NCBI GenBank assembly: GCA_046294735.1
Contig: JBKBKB010000002.1
Coordinates: 62,001-126,000, forward strand
DNA from: 34-65-8 sp046294735
GTDB lineage: Bacteria > Pseudomonadota > Alphaproteobacteria > Sphingomonadales > Sphingomonadaceae
Direction: 5' to 3'
Length of the DNA stretch: 64,000 nt
Every line of letters begins with the position of its first letter. Position 1 is the first letter of the stretch. The notes under the pieces were generated by a model that saw only the letters and a program-made list of their open reading frames with translations, did no database searches and was not told the DNA's origin. A program made the position numbers and the translations under genes. Shown here in pieces: positions 16,327-23,470 of the stretch.

Positions 16327-19068
16327 TCAGAACAACTTGCGCAGGTCAACACCGAGATAGCGCCCAACCGGGTCGACCAGGAACGGCTGGAAAGCCAGCG
16401 GGGTGTTCCCACTGCTGTCAGTTACCTTGCGCCGTCCGTCGAACACATTGTTGGCAATCAGCGAGACCGAGAACCCCTTGAAGAAGCCCTTTTCCGTCTT
16501 GGTGAGGCGGCCAATATCCGCGGACAGGCGCAAATCGAGCGTGGCCAGATCATCGAAGAACAGGTCGGTGCTGCCGGGCAGGCCAGTGCCGTCCACACGG
16601 GCCTTGCCGGTGTATCGGCCCGACGCGCGCAGGCCCCAGCCGTTTCGGGACACCCCGGCTTCCAGCCGCGAGGTATGCTTCGGGAACCCGTTCGATGACA
16701 GGCCTTCGCCCGCGAGCTGGTCGAGCACCGGCACCCCAGGAGCGATCAGCACGGTGTTGTTGAGTTCGATCGTGTGGGTCAGGGTGACGAAATAGCGGCC
16801 GAGGTTGTCTCCGCCCGGTCCGAAACCGCCCATGCCGCCCCGCCCGCCGCCGCCGCCGCCGCCGCGCGGAGGTCCGCCAGCTGCTGCCTGTCCTCCGCCT
16901 GCACCCATCGGCGGACCGTCGGCGCTGCAAAGCATGGTCCGGAATTGGCCCAGCCGGGCGCGATCAATGCTGCCGTCCTCGGCGCGGAACCGGTCAAGCA
17001 TCCGCTTGGCCTGATCCGGCTCGAACCCCTCCGGAGCATCCGGCGGGGTCTCGCCCCGGTCGATCGCCGCTGCCAGCGAAACCATGAAGTCCTCCCCATC
17101 GGCCGCACAGAGCCGGTCGCGGAAGGCCATGAACCGTTGGCGCTGTTCAGGGCTGCCCTGGCCGCCGCCCATGCCCGGAGGCGGGCCGCCGGCGGCCATC
17201 GGCGGACCACCGGCAGCAGGTGGGGCGCCTGCACCGCGCGGAGCGGGCGTGCCAAAACTGCCGCGCTTGGTCAGGCCGAAGGCAATGCGTTCGGCCCGGG
17301 TTTCAGCAAAAGTCACCGGGCGCCGATCGATTGCCAGCAGGGTGCCGTCGGTCCCGCGCGTTACCCGCCCGGGGAACGCTGCCTCGATTGCCGGCGTTAG
17401 CAGCGGGAAACCGGAGGTGACGTTGCTGGACCGGTTACGGATATAGTCGACCCGTAACTGCGCCCCTTCGATAAACGGCAGCGGAACATTGGCGCTGAAT
17501 TTCCAATCTTTCTGGGTTTCCGCCAGCAAGGCCGGATTGCCGCCGTTGGTAATAGTCGCCAGCACCGTCCGGCCCTGAACCAGGTCAAACACCGGCACAT
17601 TGAAATCGGTAATGACCGGATTGCCCAGCTGGGTCAGACCCGGCGCAACTTCGCGCCAGGTATAGGTCGCCTGCAGGTCAACGCCTTCGATCGGGGACCA
17701 GTTCACCCCGCCGCTCCAGTCATAGAGCGTGCCGAAATCCGAAAGATGGTTGAACCCGGCCTGCCCGCTGAGCGAGACATCACCGATCGCGTCAAGGAAA
17801 GCTTCGCGGCGGCTGGTGATCGGAACCACCACGTTGATCCCGCCGGACAGGTCACCGCGGGTCAGGCGCGCCGCCGTGCCTGAACGGGTGTCGTCACTCT
17901 CGATCCGGGTCCAGTCATAACCCAGATCAAAGGTGGTCGACAGATCACCGGCCGGAAGGAACAGGGGCGATCCGCGCGCGGTCAGCAGGGTGCTGCCATC
18001 ATAGATCTTGCTGTTGGCAATATCGAACCCGGCATCATCGGTGTTGAGGAACGGGGTGTCGATTGCCAGCCGTCCGGCGGCCGCTTCGGCAACCAGGCGG
18101 GCGGTATCGCCCCGCCGGTCGATCTCGGTCCGGGTCTTGCCGAGGCTCGCGTCAAACGTACCGGTCAACTGGAATTCGCCCAGCGGCCGGGTGTAGCTGC
18201 CCGCCGTGGCGAAGGTATCGGTCTGGCTACGCCGCTCCAGCGGATCGGCCCGGTTGAGGCTACGCAGAACGGATGCGCCGCTTGGATCAGTCAGGATAAC
18301 AGTGTCCAGGCCCGACAGGCTGCGCGAGCGGTTGCGCTGATAATTGGCATTGAGGCTGACGCTGGAGCCGCTCTCGATGAAGCTCTTGGCCCAGTTGGCG
18401 GATGCCTGGATTTCCGCCGTGTCAGAGACCAGGCTGCGGAAATCGGCAGGGTCGGGGTCGCCTGGCAACAATGCCACTGGGCTGGCAGGCTGGATCACGC
18501 CGCGCTCGCCCTCGGTCAGCAGCGAGACATCGGCAAATTCGAGACTGAGATTGAGTCGGCCGCCATTGGCGATGCGGATCATGCTCAATTGCTGCTCTGT
18601 CCGCGAATAGCCGCCCCGGTCGGGCTGCTCGTACTCCAGTTCGACCTCTCGGCTGGAGAAGTTGTTCTTGAGCACAAAGTTCACCACGCGGCGATCAGGC
18701 GGAAAGCCGAACCGCTGGGCTACCTCTTCCGGAAAAACCTCGACCTTTGCGATCGCCTCTGGCGGATAGGACCGGAATTCGCGCGGGGAACCGATCCGGA
18801 TACCGTTGACCAGGAAGATCGGCTGGCCGCCGCCACGGCCACGCGCCGAACCGGTCTGCGGCGCAAGCGCAGTCAGAAGGTCGGCAATCGAGGTTGCGCC
18901 AAGCGCCTGGATGTCTTCCGCATCGAGCGTATCGACCGGGGCGACATCGACGTTGAGCTGGCCGGCAATCCGGTCGGCCCGGACAACGATGGCGGTATCG
19001 TTGTCCTGTGCCGTCGCCGGGACAGCCATCACAAGGGCAAACAGGGGAAGTGACGCGAAGCGGGTCAA
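16327..19068 (-). CDS. TonB-dependent outer-membrane receptor with a Gly-rich insert
   Basis: A receptor of about 913 residues. A signal peptide (FASLPLFALVMAVPATAQ) is followed by a plug domain (DIQALGATSIADLLTALAPQTG; PIFLVNGIRIG; EVFPEEVAQRFGFPPDRRVVNFVLK) and a beta barrel ending in VDLRKLF with a terminal Phe. It imports an unknown ligand using TonB energy. The barrel is interrupted at about residues 600-755 by a Gly/Pro-rich, low-complexity stretch around a compact alpha-helical segment with two cysteines. The likely start is TTG 19068, preceded by AAAGGT; an upstream in-frame start (19158) would add an implausible leader. Confidence 0.88.
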   Translation of the reverse strand: MTRFASLPLFALVMAVPATAQDNDTAIVVRADRIAGQLNVDVAPVDTLDAEDIQALGATSIADLLTALAPQTGSARGRGGGQPIFLVNGIRIGSPREFRSYPPEAIAKVEVFPEEVAQRFGFPPDRRVVNFVLKNNFSSREVELEYEQPDRGGYSRTEQQLSMIRIANGGRLNLSLEFADVSLLTEGERGVIQPASPVALLPGDPDPADFRSLVSDTAEIQASANWAKSFIESGSSVSLNANYQRNRSRSLSGLDTVILTDPSGASVLRSLNRADPLERRSQTDTFATAGSYTRPLGEFQLTGTFDASLGKTRTEIDRRGDTARLVAEAAAGRLAIDTPFLNTDDAGFDIANSKIYDGSTLLTARGSPLFLPAGDLSTTFDLGYDWTRIESDDTRSGTAARLTRGDLSGGINVVVPITSRREAFLDAIGDVSLSGQAGFNHLSDFGTLYDWSGGVNWSPIEGVDLQATYTWREVAPGLTQLGNPVITDFNVPVFDLVQGRTVLATITNGGNPALLAETQKDWKFSANVPLPFIEGAQLRVDYIRNRSSNVTSGFPLLTPAIEAAFPGRVTRGTDGTLLAIDRRPVTFAETRAERIAFGLTKRGSFGTPAPRGAGAPPAAGGPPMAAGGPPPGMGGGQGSPEQRQRFMAFRDRLCAADGEDFMVSLAAAIDRGETPPDAPEGFEPDQAKRMLDRFRAEDGSIDRARLGQFRTMLCSADGPPMGAGGGQAAAGGPPRGGGGGGGRGGMGGFGPGGDNLGRYFVTLTHTIELNNTVLIAPGVPVLDQLAGEGLSSNGFPKHTSRLEAGVSRNGWGLRASGRYTGKARVDGTGLPGSTDLFFDDLATLDLRLSADIGRLTKTEKGFFKGFSVSLIANNVFDGRRKVTDSSGNTPLAFQPFLVDPVGRYLGVDLRKLF

Positions 19069-19159
19069 GGTAGGACCTTTCCAGGAAAGGGGGAGATGGG
19101 GAAACGCAGGCAGTCCGGATTGCAGGCACAATTCGCCTGTCGGGTATTTGTGCCCCAAT

Positions 19160-19172
19160 AACGAGTATCGTT
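19160..19172. promoter_or_regulatory. Short inverted repeat in the TonB receptor/infA gap (possible operator)
   Basis: AACGA GTA TCGTT is a perfect 5-bp inverted repeat about 90 nt upstream of the receptor start in the 243-bp divergent gap with infA. A regulator site for the receptor is possible but unproven; the repeat is short enough to be chance. Confidence 0.2.
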
Positions 19173-19311
19173 GTGTATCGAGCCGTCGCTTGTCGGGACG
19201 TGTCAGCCGTTCGCAGAAACGCAGACCCTTTCAGCCAGGACTTCCCTTTTCCCGTCCCCGCCGCTATGGGGCGCGACCGAACCGACAGCATCCAACAGAA
19301 AACGGAATTAC

Positions 19312-19557
19312 ATGGCCAAAGAAGAACTCCTCGAAATGCGCGGCAAGGTAGTGGAGTTGCTGCCCAACGCGATGTTCCGGGTGGAGCTCGAAAACGGTCA
19401 CGAAGTTCTCGGCCACACAGCAGGCAAGATGCGCAAGAACCGCATCCGCGTTCTGGTGGGGGATGAGGTGCTGTGCGAACTGACGCCCTATGACCTGACC
19501 AAGGCGCGCATCACTTACCGCTTCATGCCCGGACGCGGCGGCCCCGGCCCGCAGTAA
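19312..19557 (+). CDS. infA: Translation initiation factor IF-1
   Basis: An 81-residue S1/OB-fold protein that binds the 30S A site during initiation. It starts MAKEELLEMRGKVVELLPN and contains HTAGKMRKNRIRVLVGD, the canonical IF-1 core, and ends with a short Gly/Pro-rich tail (GRGGPGPQ) instead of stopping at the usual 72 residues; such tails are common in alphaproteobacteria. ATG 19312 is the family start; the frame is open further upstream without similarity. It heads the infA-maf-RNase-yacG cluster, 6 nt before maf. Confidence 0.96.
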   Translation: MAKEELLEMRGKVVELLPNAMFRVELENGHEVLGHTAGKMRKNRIRVLVGDEVLCELTPYDLTKARITYRFMPGRGGPGPQ

Positions 19558-19563
19558 CCCGGG

Positions 19564-20139
19564 GTGGGCAACCACAGCCTGATCCTTGCCTCTGCCAGCC
19601 CCCGCCGCCGCGAACTGCTGGCGCGGATCGGCGTGGTTCCCGACACTGTGGCCCCGGCCAACATCGACGAGACCCCCGGCGAGGCAGAGCTGCCGCGCGA
19701 CTATGCCCGCCGCATGGCGCGCGAGAAGGCCCTGGCCGCTGCATCTGACGGTGCTCACGTGCTGGCCGGTGACACCGTGGTCGCAGTCGGCCGCCGCATC
19801 CTGCCCAAGGCGGAAGACGAAGTGACCGCCCGCCGCTGCCTCGAACTCATGTCGGGCCGCCGCCACCGGGTGCTGTCCGCGATTGCGCTGCGCAGCCCCT
19901 GCGGCACCTTGCGCGAGCGGCTGAGCGAGACGGTGGTGGTGTTCAAGCGTCTCTCGCCCGACGAAATCGCCGCCTATCTTGCCTCTGGCGAATGGCACGG
20001 CAAAGCGGGCGGCTACGCCATTCAGGGCAGCGCCGAAGGATTGATCCGGCGGATCGACGGCAGCCATTCGGGTGTGGTCGGCCTGCCGCTTTACGAAACC
20101 CGCAACCTGCTGCTGGCCGCAGGATTCAGCCTTGGCTGA
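19564..20139 (+). CDS. maf: Maf family nucleotide pyrophosphatase
   Basis: A 191-residue Maf/YhdE-like protein that hydrolyses non-canonical or surplus nucleoside triphosphates to monophosphates. The N-terminal LILASASPRRRELL loop, the PANIDETP motif, the VLAGDTVVAVGR segment with the catalytic Asp and the GGYAIQGSAEGLI segment are all present. The GTG start at 19564 is 6 nt after infA. The 3' end overlaps the start of the RNase-like gene by 8 nt. Specificity for dTTP/UTP versus m7GTP is not decided here. Confidence 0.93.
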   Translation: MGNHSLILASASPRRRELLARIGVVPDTVAPANIDETPGEAELPRDYARRMAREKALAAASDGAHVLAGDTVVAVGRRILPKAEDEVTARRCLELMSGRRHRVLSAIALRSPCGTLRERLSETVVVFKRLSPDEIAAYLASGEWHGKAGGYAIQGSAEGLIRRIDGSHSGVVGLPLYETRNLLLAAGFSLG

Positions 20140-21112
20140 GTGGCTGGTGGAGGACGGGATCGGCGAGCAGCGCGCAGTCCTACTCGACAAAGGCCAGATA
20201 GTTGCTGCACGCCTTCAATGGCCGGGCACCATTGCGGCGGGTGCGGTGGTCGAAGCAGTGGTTGTTGAACGCTATCCAGGCACGAACCACGCGCTGGTCC
20301 GCCTGCCCGATGGCACCGAGGCGCACGCCCGGCGCCTGCCCAAAGCCGATAGCGAAGGCTCCACAGTCACGGTCGTCGTCGAACGGGAAGCGATTGCAGA
20401 ACGCGGGCGGCTCAAACGGGCCCAGGTAACCAGAACTGACAGCCCGGTGAACCCTTCCCCGACCCTTGCTGAAAGCCTTGCAGCAGAGGGTCATCCGGTC
20501 CGCGTGGTCCACCGCTTTCAAGCAGAAGCCGACTGGGAGGAACTGTTCGCCCAGGCGTGGAGCGGTGAAGTAACCTTCCTCGGCGGCACCCTGCTGTTCG
20601 CCGATACACCCGCGATGACGCTGGTCGATGTCGACGGCTATCCGGTCGAAGCGATTTCCATGAATGCTGTCCCCGCCCTCGCCGGGGCGCTACGCCGGTT
20701 CGATCTGGCAGGCAATATCGGCATCGACTTCCCGACCCTGACCGACAAGGGGGACCGGCGGGCAGTGGACCGCGCGCTGGAACAGGCGCTGACCGGCTGG
20801 CCGCATGAACGCACCGCAATGAACGGGTTCGGCTTTGTCCAGATCGTCGCCCGCCTGACGCGCGCGTCGATCCTGCGCCGGATCTCCCTCTCGCGGGTCG
20901 GCTCCGCAGCGCGGATCGCCTTGCGCCGGGCTGAGCGGGTCGAGGGACCCGGGGTGACCCTGCTGACCATCCACCCCGCGCTCAGGGCGAAGCTGCGGCC
21001 CGAATGGCTGGTCGAACTGGAACGGCGCACTGGCCGTCCGGTCCGGCTCAAGACCGATCCCGGGCTTGCACTGGAAGCGGCTTGTGCCCAGATCGTGCCG
21101 CATGAGCACTAA
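20132..21112 (+). CDS. Reduced RNase E/G-like protein
   Basis: A 326-residue relative of RNase E/G, shorter than the roughly 490 residues of RNase G. The N-terminal part is S1-like (VLLDKGQIVAARLQ...HALVRLPDG). NIGIDFPTL matches the segment with the first catalytic Asp of RNase E. In the second motif, where RNase E has HDR, I read HER, so the second Asp appears replaced by Glu. The zinc-link CPxC motif is missing. Start TTG 20132 lies inside the end of maf (8-nt overlap). It sits in the usual infA-maf-rng-yacG order, so it is orthologous to the sphingomonad 'ribonuclease'. Catalytic competence is doubtful. Confidence 0.75.
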   Translation: MAEWLVEDGIGEQRAVLLDKGQIVAARLQWPGTIAAGAVVEAVVVERYPGTNHALVRLPDGTEAHARRLPKADSEGSTVTVVVEREAIAERGRLKRAQVTRTDSPVNPSPTLAESLAAEGHPVRVVHRFQAEADWEELFAQAWSGEVTFLGGTLLFADTPAMTLVDVDGYPVEAISMNAVPALAGALRRFDLAGNIGIDFPTLTDKGDRRAVDRALEQALTGWPHERTAMNGFGFVQIVARLTRASILRRISLSRVGSAARIALRRAERVEGPGVTLLTIHPALRAKLRPEWLVELERRTGRPVRLKTDPGLALEAACAQIVPHEH

Positions 21113-21290
21113 CGCCCGCCCCTGCCCGATCTGCCGCAAGCCGCGAGTCGCCGAGCACACGCCGTTCTGCTCCAGCCGCTGCCGTGACCGTGACCTCGCA
21201 CAGTGGTTTGGCGACGGCTATGCAGTGCCCGGCCGCCCTGCTCTACCGGAAGAAATCGCTGCCGAAGTGATCGCCCGAAACGACGACTGA
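21102..21290 (+). CDS. yacG: DNA gyrase inhibitor YacG
   Basis: A 62-residue zinc-ribbon protein. The four zinc ligands are in CPIC (about 8-11) and CSSRC (about 23-27), then the DLAQWFGDGYAVPG segment typical of YacG that contacts GyrB. ATG 21102 overlaps the end of the RNase-like gene by 11 nt, so translation is coupled. The family inhibits gyrase supercoiling in E. coli. Confidence 0.9.
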   Translation: MSTNARPCPICRKPRVAEHTPFCSSRCRDRDLAQWFGDGYAVPGRPALPEEIAAEVIARNDD

Positions 21291-21384
21291 CGGCCCGTCA
21301 AACCCCCTTGCCAAAGCGGGCGCGCTTCGCCATAGGCGCGCTTCCAACCGCTCGCCGGCCTTCTTGGCCGCCCGCAGAGTGTAT

Positions 21385-21460
21385 GCCTCGGTAGCTCAGT
21401 TGGTAGAGCACACGATTGAAAATCGTGGTGTCGGTGGTTCGAACCCGCCCCGAGGCACCA
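21385..21460 (+). tRNA. tRNA-Phe (GAA)
   Basis: A 76-nt cloverleaf with CCA encoded: acceptor GCCTCGG/CCGAGGC, D stem GCTC/GAGC, anticodon stem CACGA/TCGTG with loop TTGAAAA, T stem GGTGG/CCGCC with TTCGAAC loop. The anticodon is GAA. It follows yacG as in other sphingomonads. Confidence 0.97.
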
Positions 21461-21476
21461 TTCTTTTTTAATAGCT

Positions 21477-21563
21477 TATCCTCGCTTCGCTGCAGGCGCG
21501 CAGTCGCGCTTGCGGGCCCGTGCCGGGCCGGTTCCTGTTTGCCTATCCTCGCTTTGCTGCGGG
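21477..21563 (+). repeat. Two direct copies of a 20-bp sequence
   Basis: TATCCTCGCTTCGCTGCAGG at 21477-21496 recurs as TATCCTCGCTTTGCTGCGGG at 21544-21563 (18 of 20 identical), 67 nt apart, in the non-coding gap between tRNA-Phe and purC. Function unknown; possibly a dispersed genomic repeat. Confidence 0.5.
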
Positions 21564-21629
21564 TGCGTAGCCCGTTCGAGCCTGCGGCAATTGCCACATC
21601 GCCGCTTTGGCTGTATGAGCCGCAACGAG

Positions 21630-21670
21630 GCCCCGGCGTCGCGCTACGCGTGCCGGGGCGCCGCATTTTT
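21630..21670 (+). terminator. Terminator-like hairpin upstream of purC
   Basis: GCCCCGGC (21630-21637) pairs with GCCGGGGC (21652-21659), with a further CGCG/CGCG pairing inside, and five T residues follow at 21666-21670. It ends only 17 nt before the purC ATG, so it could end the tRNA transcript or act as an attenuator or leader structure for purC. Confidence 0.5.
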
Positions 21671-21687
21671 CGCGCAAGGAAGCCCGC

Positions 21688-22494
21688 ATGTCCCGTCGCC
21701 GCCAGATCTACGAAGGCAAGGCCAAGATCCTCTATGAAGGGCCGGAGCCGGGCACCCTGATCCAGTACTTCAAGGACGATGCGACCGCCTTCAACGCGGA
21801 AAAGCGCGGCACGATCAACGGCAAGGGCGTGATCAACAACCGCATCAGCGAATATGTCTTCACCCGGCTTGCCCATATCGGTATCCCGACCCACTTCATC
21901 CGCCGCCTCAACATGCGCGAGCAGCTGGTGCGTCAGGTCGAGATCATCCCGATCGAGGTGGTCGTGCGCAATATTGCAGCGGGCAGCATTTCCAAGCGCC
22001 TCGGCATTCCCGAAGGCGAGCCGCTGCCGCACACCCTGATCGAATACTACTACAAGGACGATGCACTCGGCGATCCGCTGATCGCAGAAGAACATATCGC
22101 CTGCTTCAACTGGGCCGGCCCGGAAGAAATGCAGGACATTGCCAGCATGGCGATCCGCATCAACGACTTCATGAGCGGGATGTTCGCCGCGATCGACATC
22201 CGCCTGGTTGACTTCAAGCTGGAGTTCGGTCGGATCTGGGATCAGGATAACTATCCCCGCGTCATCCTGGCCGATGAAATCAGCCCCGACGGCTGCCGCC
22301 TGTGGGACATGAATACCGGCGAGAAGCTCGACAAGGACCGCTTCCGCCGCGATCTGGGCGGCGAGGAAGAAGCCTACCAGGAAGTCGCCCGCCGCCTCGG
22401 CCTGCTCGGCACGGACGAGAACGGGCCTGGCGAAGTGTTCGATTTCAACGCCCACCGCGGCCGCTTACGGGCAAGCCCGAAGCTAAAGAAATAA
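21688..22494 (+). CDS. purC: Phosphoribosylaminoimidazole-succinocarboxamide synthase (SAICAR synthase)
   Basis: A 268-residue purine-pathway ligase that joins CAIR and aspartate using ATP. Family segments are IYEGKAKILYEG (ATP loop), FKDDATAFNAEK, the GIPTHF strand, EVVVRNIAAGSISKR, LVDFKLEFGR and ADEISPDGCRLWD, all intact. ATG 21688 follows AAGGAAG. Its partners purS and purQ lie 6.8 kb downstream, separated by three unrelated genes, instead of adjacent as is common. Confidence 0.97.
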   Translation: MSRRRQIYEGKAKILYEGPEPGTLIQYFKDDATAFNAEKRGTINGKGVINNRISEYVFTRLAHIGIPTHFIRRLNMREQLVRQVEIIPIEVVVRNIAAGSISKRLGIPEGEPLPHTLIEYYYKDDALGDPLIAEEHIACFNWAGPEEMQDIASMAIRINDFMSGMFAAIDIRLVDFKLEFGRIWDQDNYPRVILADEISPDGCRLWDMNTGEKLDKDRFRRDLGGEEEAYQEVARRLGLLGTDENGPGEVFDFNAHRGRLRASPKLKK

Positions 22495-22497
22495 GCG

Positions 22498-23376
22498 CTA
22501 GATGCAGTAGGTCAGCGCGAGGCCGCTTGGGGCGATCGTATAGGCGCATTCGGGTATGTGGTCGCCGTCAACCTGGACCGGGCTTACACAGCGGTCGAAT
22601 TCGATCCGGCGGCAGGTCCGGATCTCCGCCAGGCCCAGTCGATCCACCGGCATATGCAGCATGGCCGCCCCGCTCAGGGCCAGCGCGCTACGGCGGGTGG
22701 AGCGGTTGACGGTCACCAGCTCGACCGAATCCGATGCCAGCGCTGCCCGCGCGCTCAACCGGAATGGCCCCCCGTAGAGCGCCCCGTGCGAGACAATCGC
22801 CGCTTCGGCTTCGCAGGCGAACGGCGTCCCGTCGGCAAGTTCACCGCGGATGGTCAAGGGATCGCGCGGCCAGCGGCGCAGCAGCCGCATCATCGCCACG
22901 ACATAGGCATAGCGCCCAATCCGCCGCTTGAGTGGGCCAGAAACGCGGGCCACGGCATGGCTATCCGGCCCGATGCTGAGACAGGACACGATCGGCATTG
23001 CGCCCAGCCGGTACAGCGGGGAACGCATCCAGCTGTCCGGCCCCCGTTCCCACGCTGCCGCAAGCTGCGTTGCCAGCCGCACCGGATTGCGGTCATACCC
23101 GAGTTCCCGTGCGACGAGGTTGATCGTACCCGCCGGGGCAATCGCCAGCGGCACTGCGCCGGCCTGCTTGCCCAGTGCCTGGACCGTGTCACGCAAGGTC
23201 CCGTCCCCACCGTGGACGCAGACAAGGTCGGCATCGCTTGATAGCCGCGCCCCGTCCTGCCGGGTCGGGATGGGCCTTGCATCCATCCCCAACGCGCGGA
23301 ATGCCTGCACCAGTCCGGCAAGGCGGCGTTCGCGGAAATTGCCCGCGGCGGGATTGTAGACCAGGTCCAGCTTCAT
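22498..23376 (-). CDS. Diacylglycerol kinase-family lipid kinase
   Basis: A 292-residue protein of the DAGK catalytic family. It starts LDLVYNPAAGN and has HGGDGTLRDTVQAL (GGDGT nucleotide motif, about residues 55-59) then APAGTINLVAREL, where the usual GTxN loop is kept. The C-terminal domain carries EVDGDHIP-like VQVDGDHIPE. It probably phosphorylates a lipid such as diacylglycerol or undecaprenol. ATG 23374-23376 was taken; GTG 23385 three codons upstream is also possible. It is convergent with purC, 3 nt apart. Confidence 0.82.
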   Translation of the reverse strand: MKLDLVYNPAAGNFRERRLAGLVQAFRALGMDARPIPTRQDGARLSSDADLVCVHGGDGTLRDTVQALGKQAGAVPLAIAPAGTINLVARELGYDRNPVRLATQLAAAWERGPDSWMRSPLYRLGAMPIVSCLSIGPDSHAVARVSGPLKRRIGRYAYVVAMMRLLRRWPRDPLTIRGELADGTPFACEAEAAIVSHGALYGGPFRLSARAALASDSVELVTVNRSTRRSALALSGAAMLHMPVDRLGLAEIRTCRRIEFDRCVSPVQVDGDHIPECAYTIAPSGLALTYCI

Positions 23377-23470
23377 CAGCCGCACAGGCTAGCCGCAAAA
23401 TCCCTGATAAACCGCCAATAAGGCCGCGCAGTTCTTGCCCGGTTCAGCCTTGACCGCCATAGTCCCGCCC

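Noticed and set aside
16845..16870. CCGCCG-type repeat as a possible microsatellite
   Set aside because: It codes for the poly-glycine run of the TonB receptor in frame, so it is explained by protein composition.
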